Source: Oligoflexales bacterium (GTDB taxonomy: Bacteria > Bdellovibrionota_B > Oligoflexia > Oligoflexales > RGVZ01). Taken from it: DNA of 64,000 nucleotides. A model generated the notes under the pieces. It was not told where the DNA came from, did not search any database, and saw nothing but the letters and a program-made list of their open reading frames with translations. A program made the position numbers and the translations under genes. The stretch covers positions 186,001-250,000 of the forward strand of contig CANLUT010000005.1 of assembly GCA_947494335.1 (NCBI GenBank), in the 5' to 3' direction. Position 1 is the stretch's first letter, and each line of letters begins with the position of its first letter. This document shows, in pieces, positions 44,483 through 53,729 of the stretch.

Positions 44483-44505
44483 GCAGGATCTCCCGTGTAG
44501 TTGTT

Positions 44506-45492
44506 TTACAATCTAATGACGGAGCACTGAATCGCCGCTCCCTTGAGACCGTTCACATCATCCATGATAACAAAAACCGGTATTGATTTCAGTAGCTCAC
44601 TGAATCGACCTTTATCTGTAAATCCGCGCATAAAGTATTTTTGCAGATCGTTGCTTATACGTGGCGCGACACCTCCACCAAGGAAGACGCCCTGACGCGG
44701 AACGCATTTTAAGGACAAATTGGCGGCCTCTCGTCCATATAGCGTTGCATAAAGCGCAACAACGTCGCTTGCAAAGGGGTCACCTGCAGCGTTTGCTTTG
44801 ATGATGGGTTCGCCCCAGTCAAATTGGCTTGATGGCAGGCTTCCCAAGTATGCAGGAAGTTCCGTCTTTCGATGTCCTGCCAAAAAGCGCGATAAATTCC
44901 TAAAGCCATCTCGTCCCCCAAGCACTCTTTCCCAACTTACGTGCTCGGGGTATTCGCGTCGTAAATACAGAAGCAACTCGTCTTCGATAGGGTTTGTGGG
45001 ACTAAAGGATGCGTGGCCGCCTTCTCCTGGCATGGGGTGATGGGTTTTCCCATTCCAACCGATAATCGCTTCGCCGAGGCCCGTGCCTGCTGCGATCAAT
45101 GCCATGGCTCCAGGGCCTGGTGAACCGGGATTGATCGTAAATTTTCCAGATGCCTCGAGACCAAGGAGTCCCCAGCCGTGGGATTCCATGTCGTTACAAA
45201 TTTTAAATGGAGTGTGGAACGTGTGTTCCATCTCATCGGAATCGATACTCCAGCCAAGGTTTGTCAGGTGAACGCGACCATCGATCACGGGTCCAGCAAC
45301 CCCAGCTCCAATGGCGTCAAATTTCAGTTCAGGGTTTTGCTTACACCAAGCCGTGACCATGGAAGGTAAAGAGCGAAAGTCGCTGCTCGCAAATTTTGTT
45401 AATCCTAGAATCTTTGTGACCTTGGTTCCTTCAAGCGTGCACTGTCCCAATGCAGACTTGGTCCCTCCGATGTCGATCGCCAGAATTTTCAT
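44506..45492 (-). CDS. glk: glucokinase
   Basis: A 328-residue sugar kinase of the Glk type. The start is ATG 45492 (KILAIDIGGTKSALG), which gives the phosphate-1 motif at the very N-terminus; AGGAGG lies 11 nt upstream. Other motifs are GAGVAGPVIDGRVHLTNLGW, the adenosine-binding LIAAGTGLGEA, MPGEGGHASFSP and GVFLGGGVAPRI. It phosphorylates glucose with ATP in the cytoplasm. Confidence 0.93.
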   Translation of the reverse strand: MKILAIDIGGTKSALGQCTLEGTKVTKILGLTKFASSDFRSLPSMVTAWCKQNPELKFDAIGAGVAGPVIDGRVHLTNLGWSIDSDEMEHTFHTPFKICNDMESHGWGLLGLEASGKFTINPGSPGPGAMALIAAGTGLGEAIIGWNGKTHHPMPGEGGHASFSPTNPIEDELLLYLRREYPEHVSWERVLGGRDGFRNLSRFLAGHRKTELPAYLGSLPSSQFDWGEPIIKANAAGDPFASDVVALYATLYGREAANLSLKCVPRQGVFLGGGVAPRISNDLQKYFMRGFTDKGRFSELLKSIPVFVIMDDVNGLKGAAIQCSVIRL

Positions 45493-45719
45493 ATGAGCCA
45501 ATACCTCCTATCTGCCTTAATTTACCGATAGAATGTCGGTCTAGCTAGCAGATAATCAAAGGCCGAATGATTGAGGGGTCTTCAGCAACGTAAGTATGTC
45601 TGATATTCTTTCTTCAGGTTTAACGCAGTTGGATAATCGGGCTTCAGACTCCTTGTGTCTTTGTAGTAACATCAGTCACTAGCGATTTGTTTTGATGCTG
45701 CCACCAAACAGGAGATGAA

Positions 45720-46592
45720 ATGTCGTCAAGCCCACTTGATAATTTGCTCAAGCTATTAAAAGTCACACCTGTTGAAAGTGATGTGTTTGTTGGGCATGCG
45801 CAGGATCTTGGTTTTGGCCAGCTTTTTGGAGGCCACGTGCTTGCCCAGTCGCTGATGGCCGCAGCTCAGACCATAGAATCCGATCGGTTGTGTCATTCCC
45901 TCCATGGATATTTTTTGCGTCTCGGTCGCACCAATGAACCGATTCATTACGAAGTGGACCGCGTGCGTAGCGGGCAAAGTTTTTCAACCAGGCTTGTCGT
46001 TGCAAAGCAGGGTGGTGTTGCGATATTTTCAATGTCGGCTTCATTTCAAAGGTTGGAACCAGGATTCTCGCATCAGGATTCCATGCCGCAAAATGTAAAG
46101 GGCCCTGACGGTCTTCTTAGCGAGCTCGAGCGTGTGCGGAGTGTGAAAGAAAAGATTCCCGAAAAGGCTCGCGATGCATTGACAGCAGATCGGGCCATTG
46201 AGATTCGTGTAGCAGATCCCGTAGATTATTTTTCGCCTGAACAGCGACCAGCCATAAAAAATTCATGGTTCAGAACATTGGGTTCCGTGCAAGATCCTGA
46301 TCCCTATCTGCATCAGGCTGTGTTGGCTTATGCCTCAGATTTTGGTTTGGCTTCTACCGCCGGGATGCCCCATGGCTTTACTTTCTTTAAACCTGGAATT
46401 CAAATTGCCAGTCTTGATCATTCCCTTTGGTTTCATCGCGCCGTCGATCTCGATGGATGGATGCTCTACGCCAAAGATAGTCCATCTGCAGCGGGTGCCC
46501 GTGGATTTAACCGCGGGCAGATTTTTAGTCATGACGGACAGCTCATGGCGTCCGTGGCTCAAGAGTCCTTAATTCGTGTCGCAAAAAAGTAA
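45720..46592 (+). CDS. tesB: acyl-CoA thioesterase II
   Basis: A 290-residue double-hotdog thioesterase. Conserved features are FVGHAQDLGFGQLFGGHVLAQSL, HSLHGYFLRLGRTNEPIHYEV, RSGQSFSTRLVVAKQ and the C-terminal SLDHSLWFHR with ARGFNRGQIF. It cleaves acyl-CoA to free fatty acid and CoA. AGGAG precedes the ATG. It converges on the pirin gene with 7 nt between stops. Confidence 0.95.
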   Translation: MSSSPLDNLLKLLKVTPVESDVFVGHAQDLGFGQLFGGHVLAQSLMAAAQTIESDRLCHSLHGYFLRLGRTNEPIHYEVDRVRSGQSFSTRLVVAKQGGVAIFSMSASFQRLEPGFSHQDSMPQNVKGPDGLLSELERVRSVKEKIPEKARDALTADRAIEIRVADPVDYFSPEQRPAIKNSWFRTLGSVQDPDPYLHQAVLAYASDFGLASTAGMPHGFTFFKPGIQIASLDHSLWFHRAVDLDGWMLYAKDSPSAAGARGFNRGQIFSHDGQLMASVAQESLIRVAKK

Positions 46593-46599
46593 TGAGTGC

Positions 46600-47463
46600 C
46601 TATTCGTAGCGCCCCATAGTGCCAGCATCGTAACCAAGAAATGCCTGAGTGATTTCTTCGCGCGTGTTCATCACAAAAGGACCAAGACCGACCATGGGTT
46701 CGCCCAGTGGTTCTCCGCCCATGAATAAAAGTTTTGAGTCTGTTTCTGCAGTTAAGGCAATTGTACTTCCAGCGCTGTCAAAAACGGCAAGTTCGACCTC
46801 ACCAAACTGTTGGTTGTCATCAGTCTTGCATCGACCGCTGAGACAGAACAGCACGGCAGTATGATTCTCCGGAACGGTTAACTCCACAGGTTGACCTGCT
46901 TTAAGGCGAATATCCCATAGATTGACCGGTGTTTGGGTGACCGCTGGCCCCTTTTTCCCGCAGTACTCGCCTGCGATGATGCGAAGCTTCCCCGCTTGGT
47001 TCGGAAGATCGACGGTTGGGATATCTGATTCCAAAAGTGTCTGATAACGGGGCCTAAGAGATTTGTCTTTGGCCCTTAGATTAACCCAAAGTTGAATGAC
47101 CTCAAATAAACCGCCGGCTTTCTGGAAAGTCTCGCTGTGCATCTCTTCATGAAGAACACCTGCGCCGGCAGTCATCCATTGAACATCTCCAGGGCCTACA
47201 GTCCCTGTGCTCCCAGAGGAATCTCTATGGGTGACCTCACCACTGTAAATGATCGTTACGGTTTCAAAACCGCGATGAGGATGCTCGCTAACGCCTTTCT
47301 GGCCAGACGACGGCGGAAACTCATGAGGACCGGCGTAGTCTAGAAGTAGAAATGGTGAAATTTTCTTGCCTAGATCGTTGTAGCCAAACATGTTGCGTAC
47401 GGGAAAGCCGTTGCCAACCCAGTGATTGCTTCTTGGCTTTTGGATGGTGACGATCTTTTTCAA
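46600..47463 (-). CDS. pirin family protein
   Basis: About 287 residues, bicupin fold. The metal-binding motif HPHRGFETVTIIYSGEVTHRDS (in part: HPHRGFETVTIIYSG) and the GDVQWMTAGAGVLHEEM segment are diagnostic. The start is uncertain. TTG 47463 has GGGGAG 9 nt upstream and gives the usual N-terminus; TTG 47484 would overlap the hldE stop. Pirins bind iron and some have quercetinase activity; the role here is unknown. It lies directly downstream of hldE. Confidence 0.88.
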   Translation of the reverse strand: MKKIVTIQKPRSNHWVGNGFPVRNMFGYNDLGKKISPFLLLDYAGPHEFPPSSGQKGVSEHPHRGFETVTIIYSGEVTHRDSSGSTGTVGPGDVQWMTAGAGVLHEEMHSETFQKAGGLFEVIQLWVNLRAKDKSLRPRYQTLLESDIPTVDLPNQAGKLRIIAGEYCGKKGPAVTQTPVNLWDIRLKAGQPVELTVPENHTAVLFCLSGRCKTDDNQQFGEVELAVFDSAGSTIALTAETDSKLLFMGGEPLGEPMVGLGPFVMNTREEITQAFLGYDAGTMGRYE

Positions 47464-47480
47464 TTGGATGTACTCCCCGA

Positions 47481-48977
47481 TCAATGCTTCGCTTTTTGCA
47501 CCAATGAAGATGTGCTTCGCCCATCAACGAGAGGAATGACCTCCACTCGTCCGCCCCATGCGATAACCTCTTTAGCACCAACAATCGTATCGACCGTGTA
47601 ATCACCACCTTTGACTAAAACATTCGGTTTAAGTTCCAGTATCAGTGAGTGGGGGGTCTCTTCGCCAAAAATGGTCACGTAGTCAACGCAAGCAAGGGCT
47701 GCCATGATCCGCGCGCGGTCGTCTTCGCTCTGTAGTGGGCGAGACGGGCCTTTTAGCTTACGAACGCTTTCGTCGCTATTCAGTGCGACGATCAGCAGAT
47801 CACCAAATGATTTGGACTTTTGTAGGGATTCAATGTGACCAGCATGAAGCAGGTCAAAACAGCCGTTCGTAAACACGACTTTTTTGCCTTCTTCTCGCGC
47901 CTGGGCAAGAATTTGACAAAGCTCCTGACGGGGTAAAACTTTTTCCGGTTCGGTCTCGCCAGTTTCAGATTTAAATGCATCAAGAAATTCAGCTGCCGTC
48001 AGCGTCGCCGTTCCGAGTTTCCCGCAAACAATGCCAGCCGCAATATTGGCGAGTTGAACGCTTCGGGATGCTCCGACAGCGGCACCCATACCCATGGCAA
48101 GAAAAGCAACCATGGTATCACCCGCGCCGCTCACGTCGGCTACTTGTAGTGCAGTTGACTCAAAGTGTTCAGATCCTTCAACATCTTTCCCACGGATAGT
48201 TACGCCTTTATCACTCAGTGATAAAACCACATTACGAGCACCACTTGACTCTAAGATGGCCTGACAAAGAGCATCCACTTCACTGTCAAAAGAGGTGACT
48301 TTGAATCCCGGTTTTGTGATTTTAAGTATGTCTCGCCCTTCCGAGAGGTTGGGCTTGATGAGCGTTGTTCCGTTGTAACGCTTCATATCAAGGGACTTAG
48401 GGTCTGTGATAACCGGGACATTATTAGCATTTGCAAGTTTGATCACTCGTTGCAAGAGTGCGGGCGTACAAACACCTTTGCCGTAGTCGCTGATCACCAG
48501 CGCCTTGGGTCCTTTTAAACCGACGAATGCCGTGGCCTTCTCTGCAAGCAGATCTTCTTCACTCGGAGTAATGATTGCACTTGTCTCACTGTCAATCCGC
48601 ACGACTTGCTGGTACCCAGCCATCACGCGCAGCTTTCTTGTGGTAGGATGCTGGGCGTTTTTTAAAAGAGCCGATGTGTCAACGCCGAGCTCATGACAAA
48701 TTTGCTCAAATCGCTGTCCATCTGCATCTTGTCCGATGCGTCCTGCCAGCGTGACTTTACCGCCGAAGTCTGCAATGTTTGCTGCAACGTTGGCTGCGCC
48801 ACCAAGCACAGCCCATTGTTTTTGTTCCAGCACAACCGGAACAGGTGCTTCTGGAGAGATGCGGCTCACTTTACCTGTGACATAGGTATCGAGGATCAAG
48901 TCACCCAGCACGAACACGCGTGTACCCTGCATTTTCAATACGTCATCGCCCACGCTGGACGCTAGTTTTCTAATCAT
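47481..48977 (-). CDS. hldE: bifunctional heptose 7-phosphate kinase / heptose 1-phosphate adenylyltransferase
   Basis: A 498-residue two-domain enzyme of ADP-heptose synthesis for LPS. The N-terminal PfkB kinase domain has VSRISPEAPVPVV, ALVISDYGKGV and the anion-hole motif ADVSGAGDTMVAFLA. The C-terminal nucleotidyltransferase domain has KVVFTNGCFDLLHAGHIESL. ATG 48977 is chosen because GGAG lies 6 nt upstream; in-frame codons upstream lack a site. It works with GmhA, encoded 2.6 kb further on; GmhB is not in the window. Confidence 0.95.
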   Translation of the reverse strand: MIRKLASSVGDDVLKMQGTRVFVLGDLILDTYVTGKVSRISPEAPVPVVLEQKQWAVLGGAANVAANIADFGGKVTLAGRIGQDADGQRFEQICHELGVDTSALLKNAQHPTTRKLRVMAGYQQVVRIDSETSAIITPSEEDLLAEKATAFVGLKGPKALVISDYGKGVCTPALLQRVIKLANANNVPVITDPKSLDMKRYNGTTLIKPNLSEGRDILKITKPGFKVTSFDSEVDALCQAILESSGARNVVLSLSDKGVTIRGKDVEGSEHFESTALQVADVSGAGDTMVAFLAMGMGAAVGASRSVQLANIAAGIVCGKLGTATLTAAEFLDAFKSETGETEPEKVLPRQELCQILAQAREEGKKVVFTNGCFDLLHAGHIESLQKSKSFGDLLIVALNSDESVRKLKGPSRPLQSEDDRARIMAALACVDYVTIFGEETPHSLILELKPNVLVKGGDYTVDTIVGAKEVIAWGGRVEVIPLVDGRSTSSLVQKAKH

Positions 48978-49208
48978 GGAACGCTCCATCACAAAATATT
49001 TCGATCCATGATCTGAGTATTTCATTTTCTTGGGGAAATTGGTACGGGACTCTCACGTAAACGACGCCTGCGAGCAGGCAGATTCGCAATGAAACCTGGC
49101 GCAGATTTTTTATGTAAAATACTGAAAATATTAGAATAAATAGCGAGATCAATGGATCACCTCAATGTCTGTCGAGTTTCTTCCGATTCCTTCCTGATAG
49201 GAGAAGCA

Positions 49209-50117
49209 ATGGAAAATAAACAACTTTTTTTCGTAGTCGTTCTAGCGGTGTTTCTTGCGCGCTGCGCGGACGCAGAGATGGCTGGTGGTTCGGGTTCAGC
49301 TGCAAAATCTAAAAAACAGATAACTCCTCCAACAGGATTACCAACATTTGGGTGTATCGAAACATCTGTCACAGCTAATGCTGGTCAGACAGTACAAATT
49401 AATGTTTCTGGTCCCTCTGCATCGACATCTGTAGCGGTCCAAGATGACTTTGGAATGGCCACAGTCGATACAATAGCGATATCCTATACAGCTCCTGGCA
49501 TCGTGTCAGAAAACCGTGACGTAGTTTTAACGCTTAAAGATGGCTCAAAGACAGCCTCTTGCTTGGTCAAGCTTATTGGCACGGGGAAAGTATTGATTCA
49601 TGACGATGGCACCAGTCGCGCTCTCTTGGCCAACATTTATAAATTAAATCATGGGCCAGGTGTTATCGTTGATAGAGAGGTTTATAATTTACCAGACCTG
49701 TCGACTCTAACACCCCTTCCACAGCGTTACATGGCGCCGAATATTAATGTTCCCACTACAAAGTGGACGAATGGATTTCCATCGGCGCCAGATCTAGTGG
49801 AATGGTTTGCTATTCGTTTTAGTGGCAAAATTTCAGTGCCCTTGGACGGACAATATACGTTCAGGTTTTCTGCGTTAGACGATGGCGCAAAACTGTTTAT
49901 TGACGATCAGTTGGTTCTGAATTGGGACGGATTATCCTGGCCAGAGGCCATTGCTGCACGTCAGCCTTCTTCGATTAACCTGACCAAAGGTGAACATCGT
50001 TTTAGAGTTGACTACCTCCAAGGTCCGCGTGACTATTTGGGGGTGGTGCTACAGTGGAAAGTTCCAAATACCGCAGAGTTTTCTTTTATCCCTGCCTCGG
50101 CACTTAGTCGCCCCTAA
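49209..50117 (+). CDS. PA14-domain lipoprotein
   Basis: About 302 residues. ATG 49209 follows ATAGGAGAAGC. The signal (NKQLFFVVVLAVFLARC) ends in lipobox LARC. A beta-rich central domain is followed by a C-terminal PA14-type domain: FAIRFSGKISVPLDGQYTF, SALDDGAKLFIDDQLVLNWDG and KGEHRFRVDYLQGPRDYLGV. PA14 domains bind carbohydrates in many bacterial surface proteins. Ligand unknown. Confidence 0.82.
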   Translation: MENKQLFFVVVLAVFLARCADAEMAGGSGSAAKSKKQITPPTGLPTFGCIETSVTANAGQTVQINVSGPSASTSVAVQDDFGMATVDTIAISYTAPGIVSENRDVVLTLKDGSKTASCLVKLIGTGKVLIHDDGTSRALLANIYKLNHGPGVIVDREVYNLPDLSTLTPLPQRYMAPNINVPTTKWTNGFPSAPDLVEWFAIRFSGKISVPLDGQYTFRFSALDDGAKLFIDDQLVLNWDGLSWPEAIAARQPSSINLTKGEHRFRVDYLQGPRDYLGVVLQWKVPNTAEFSFIPASALSRP

Positions 50118-50141
50118 TGGTCACAGTCCATTGTCGTTCCG

Positions 50142-51062
50142 TTAGTTAAGAGTCGCAAAAAATCGATCCCAAAGTCTTATGTGGTCTGCGAGTCGGCGGG
50201 ACTCGACGGATCTTTGACCCTCAAATGAGAAGGCTCTGCGGCCGTATGTTTCAAGATAGTAGTCATCAGACCCACCAACAGCGGAGTAACCTAGAATGTC
50301 GCTCACGGTGCCGTACGGGTAATTAAAAATATCTTTGACCAGCTCGCCGAACTCCTGGTGTCTAGTCAGTGCATCACCTGTGAGTCCTTCAGAGGTCCAC
50401 GCCCATGGATGAATAAGGCCGCCAATACAGCAGTGATATTCCATCGTCGCTTCAACGGTAAGTTGAAGCGACTGGGCCTCCAAGGCGACGAAATTGGTAA
50501 CCGCCAGCGTTTCTGGTTGGCGAAAGCCCTGATTACCTGCCGCTTGAATTTTAAAATCTCGGTTTAAATCAGCGCCGACGGCATTGCCGCGCTGTCCAGC
50601 GCTGTACCCGTCGGGATTCATGATTGGAACAAAGTAGACGACACCACCATTTTCTATGAATCGGTTAAATTCAGGCGCTGGATTGGTTTTGGCTAAAAAC
50701 TCAAAAGGCAACCGATCCGTGATGTGCAGGTATTCGTTGCCGTGAATGGCTTCCGAAATGAATACGGCAGGTCGACCTTTTGTGGAGACATCCCTGTTCA
50801 TAATCCTGAGTGCCATTAGCGGTTTGTTTTGCCCCGAGCGACCATATTCTATCCACTCAGTCGTAGAAGAGTGCTCCAGGTGTAATTTTGCAAAGGCTGA
50901 ATGAATATCAGCAAGCGGAGGGCGTGAAATTCCCGAGTCACTATGAATCAGCTCATACTCAAGCGGACGCCCAAAGAGATAACGCTCGGCCGAGCGAGTT
51001 GTGGTCGCAAGTGCCGCAGCAATGCTCGCGATCGCGAGAAGCATAGCCAAAGTTAGTCGCAT
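50142..51062 (-). CDS. M14-type zinc carboxypeptidase, exported
   Basis: A 306-residue protein with a signal peptide (residues 1-20). Zinc ligands are the HGNE motif (SEAIHGNEYLH) and a later histidine in ATMEYHCC; the catalytic Glu is probably in RRAFSFEGQ near the C-terminus. NPDGYSAGQRGNAVGADLNRDF is a good match to the M14 family (in part: GNAVGADLNRDF). It probably trims peptides or peptidoglycan in the periplasm. The start overlaps the secB stop by one base (TGATG). Confidence 0.85.
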   Translation of the reverse strand: MRLTLAMLLAIASIAAALATTTRSAERYLFGRPLEYELIHSDSGISRPPLADIHSAFAKLHLEHSSTTEWIEYGRSGQNKPLMALRIMNRDVSTKGRPAVFISEAIHGNEYLHITDRLPFEFLAKTNPAPEFNRFIENGGVVYFVPIMNPDGYSAGQRGNAVGADLNRDFKIQAAGNQGFRQPETLAVTNFVALEAQSLQLTVEATMEYHCCIGGLIHPWAWTSEGLTGDALTRHQEFGELVKDIFNYPYGTVSDILGYSAVGGSDDYYLETYGRRAFSFEGQRSVESRRLADHIRLWDRFFATLN

Positions 51063-51529
51063 CAGTGCACTCCGCCCTGAGTCGGCGCGGCTTCGCGCTG
51101 GTTGCGCATGGCCTCAAAATTAAGCGGAGCTAACATAATTGGAGGGAGGGAGCCCATAGTCATCGCCTGATCAATATTGGCCCTAGCGTACGGAAACAGT
51201 GTTTGCGGGCAGAATACGAGGAGAATGTGATCCAACTGCTGCGGCGACGCGTTTTTGATTTCAAAAACACCTGATTGTTCAATCTCAATCATAAAGACCG
51301 ACTCCTCGCCAACTTTCGCATCGAGAAGAACATTCAGCGTCACTTCGTAGAAGTTGTTATTCATCTTTTTTGGCGTGACATTCACCTCAACCTTCATCTC
51401 TGGTTGATGCTGTTGCTGAAAAATCTGGGGTGCTTTCGGTAACTCAAACGACAAGTCTTTGACATAGATGCGAGCAATCGTAATTTCAACTTGTCCTGCT
51501 TGAGGCTGTCCTTGTCCCGGCTGATTCAT
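51062..51529 (-). CDS. secB: protein-export chaperone SecB
   Basis: A 155-residue SecB. Characteristic stretches are VEITIARIYVKDLSFELP near the N-terminus, then EVTLNVLLDAKVGEESVFMIEIEQSGVF (in part: EVTLNVLLDAKVG) and the cluster LLVFCPQTLFPYARANI. It keeps precursors unfolded and delivers them to SecA, consistent with the many exported proteins encoded here. It is coupled to the M14 peptidase gene. Confidence 0.95.
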   Translation of the reverse strand: MNQPGQGQPQAGQVEITIARIYVKDLSFELPKAPQIFQQQHQPEMKVEVNVTPKKMNNNFYEVTLNVLLDAKVGEESVFMIEIEQSGVFEIKNASPQQLDHILLVFCPQTLFPYARANIDQAMTMGSLPPIMLAPLNFEAMRNQREAAPTQGGVH

Positions 51530-51578
51530 GATGTGATCTCCATGGATATGGCTTTGATGTTTAATAACTGAGGAATCA

Positions 51579-52172
51579 TTACTTGTAGTTTTGCGGGGCT
51601 AGTTGTCGTTCAATCAACTCGATGAATATGTGAATCACCTTGATGTGAAGCTCTTGAACCCGATCGGCATACTGACCTGCGGGCGTTGCAATATGGACAT
51701 CGACCAAATCGCCCAAGGCGCACTGATCTTTGCCTGTCAGGGCGACGACTTTCATGCCAATACTTTTAGCTACCTGAGCTGCTTTCACGACGTTCTTGCT
51801 GGTGCCGCTGGTCGAAATTCCAACTAAAACATCACCCGGTCGCCCGTGTGCTTCGAGATAACGACTAAACACGAATTCGTAGCCGTAGTCATTCGCAACA
51901 CAGGCGAGGTGACTTGGATCAGAGATAGCTGCAGCAGCGTAGGCTGGTCGGTCAAGACGATAACGCCCGGAGAGCTCCTCAGCAAAATGCATGGCGTCAC
52001 ACATACTGCCGCCGTTACCGCAAGAAAAAATCCGTCCCTGCTTACTCAGAGAGGCAGCCATCATGGCAGCAGCTTCAGCGATACGGCTCAACTTTGCCTG
52101 ATCGGCCATCAGTTGAGTTAAACCAGCCTGGGCTTCCTTTAGTGCTGCGAGAATCGTTTCGTTGCTTGCCAC
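51579..52172 (-). CDS. gmhA: phosphoheptose isomerase
   Basis: A 197-residue SIS-domain enzyme converting sedoheptulose 7-phosphate to D-glycero-D-manno-heptose 7-phosphate. Motifs are GRIFSCGNGGSMCDAMHFAEELSGRY (in part: CGNGGSMCDAMHFAEELSG) and VGISTSGTSKNVV. It provides the first step of the pathway continued by HldE. It lies 17 nt downstream of ugd on the same strand. Confidence 0.96.
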   Translation of the reverse strand: MASNETILAALKEAQAGLTQLMADQAKLSRIAEAAAMMAASLSKQGRIFSCGNGGSMCDAMHFAEELSGRYRLDRPAYAAAAISDPSHLACVANDYGYEFVFSRYLEAHGRPGDVLVGISTSGTSKNVVKAAQVAKSIGMKVVALTGKDQCALGDLVDVHIATPAGQYADRVQELHIKVIHIFIELIERQLAPQNYK

Positions 52173-52189
52173 GAGGATCTCCTTGGGTG

Positions 52190-53545
52190 CTAGGTGCGTG
52201 CGCGTTGTGATGCGGAAGCGTCAGGGCGCCCCATGCACTCATAGTGAAATCCAAGGTTCTTTAAATGTTTGAAGCTCCACTGGTTTCGCAGATCGAATAC
52301 GGCACGGGTTCGCATCAGAGACGCTACTTTTTCGAAGTTTGGCCGTTTGTATTCAGGCCACTCCGTCACCAACACCAAGGCGTCGGCATTTTTGACGGCA
52401 TCGTATGCTTGGTCAACATAAGTGAGTCCATTTTGGCTGCCAATTTCGCGGCTGAAGTTCTCCTGACCCTGTGGGTCATGACCTATGACCGTCGCGCCTG
52501 CCTTAAGAAGTGTTTCAATGATTGTCAGTGCAGGAGCCTCGCGCACATCGTCAGTGCCTGGTTTGAACGCTAAACCCCAAACGGCTACGGTTTTGCCTTT
52601 GAGATTGCCACCAAAGTGGTTTAGGACCTTCAAAGCACCGTGTTTCTTTTGTGCCTCATTGGCCGTCGTCACACTTTTCAAAATTTCCAATGAAACGCCG
52701 AAGTGATCGCCAGTTTTTACAAGAGCCGCAACATCCTTGGGAAAGCAGCTTCCACCGTAGCCAGGGCCGGCCCAAAGAAATTTGCGGCCGATACGCGGAT
52801 CCGAGCCCATACCTCGCCGAACATTGTCGATATCAGCACCAACTTTTTCGCAAAGCCTTGACAGCTCGTTCATAAAGCTGATGCGCGTCGCCAACATGGC
52901 GTTACTTCCATATTTGATAAGCTCTGAGGAGCGGCGATCCACGATAAATAGCTTTGACGGATCATCGATGACAAATACCGTATAGAGCTCTCGAAGGAGT
53001 TCGGCATCCTGGTCATTGGTAACCCCAGCCACAATACGGTCAGGGTGTAGGAAGTCATTGACAGCAGCGCCTTCTTTAAGGAACTCGGGGTTAGAGCCAA
53101 CGCTGACTCGGTGTTTGGCACCTCGCGCCTTCAGGGTCTGTTGGATAATGTCATCTACAATGTCGCACGTGCCGACAGGGACTGTAGACTTCACCATGGC
53201 AAGCAGGTTGCCGGAACACATCTCGCCAATGCTTTTGGCTACGGCCTTTACGTAAGACAAGTCTGCGCTGCCGTCTTCCCCCTCAGGAGTTCCAACGGCG
53301 ATGAACGCGACATCCGCGCCATTCAGGGCGTCTTCCAGTTTTGTCGTAAAGAAAAGTCGATCATGTTCAAGATTTTGCTGAATCAGAGGCTCAAGACCCG
53401 GCTCATAAATCGGCGAGTGCGCTTCTTTGAGCATTTTTATCTTCTTCTCGTCCAAATCCACGCAGGTTACAACATGGCCGACCTCAGCGAGGCAGGTACC
53501 CGTAACGAGCCCAACATAACCGGTTCCGATGACCGCAATCCGCAT
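52190..53545 (-). CDS. ugd: UDP-glucose 6-dehydrogenase
   Basis: A 451-residue NAD-dependent dehydrogenase that makes UDP-glucuronate for surface polysaccharides. The N-terminal Rossmann motif is VIGTGYVGLVTGTCLAEVGH. The catalytic region has GPGYGGSCFPKDVAAL with the active-site Cys, and the C-terminal domain has VWGLAFKPGTDDVREAPAL. An AGGATT-type site precedes the start. It is the first gene of a unit with gmhA. Confidence 0.96.
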   Translation of the reverse strand: MRIAVIGTGYVGLVTGTCLAEVGHVVTCVDLDEKKIKMLKEAHSPIYEPGLEPLIQQNLEHDRLFFTTKLEDALNGADVAFIAVGTPEGEDGSADLSYVKAVAKSIGEMCSGNLLAMVKSTVPVGTCDIVDDIIQQTLKARGAKHRVSVGSNPEFLKEGAAVNDFLHPDRIVAGVTNDQDAELLRELYTVFVIDDPSKLFIVDRRSSELIKYGSNAMLATRISFMNELSRLCEKVGADIDNVRRGMGSDPRIGRKFLWAGPGYGGSCFPKDVAALVKTGDHFGVSLEILKSVTTANEAQKKHGALKVLNHFGGNLKGKTVAVWGLAFKPGTDDVREAPALTIIETLLKAGATVIGHDPQGQENFSREIGSQNGLTYVDQAYDAVKNADALVLVTEWPEYKRPNFEKVASLMRTRAVFDLRNQWSFKHLKNLGFHYECMGRPDASASQRART

Positions 53546-53729
53546 CAGCTAATCCTCCGTACTTTCAAGTACTTTTTGACGATTGTGAGATTAGCGCAAG
53601 GCTGGTGGGGGTGCAACATGAGTCTCTGGGCCCTGGGGTGATTTTGCGATCAAAACCGGCACAGGGTAAAATAAAAGAGGATTAAACATCCTAATTTATT
53701 GTTTATTTTTTGGTTTGGTTGGGTGCACG

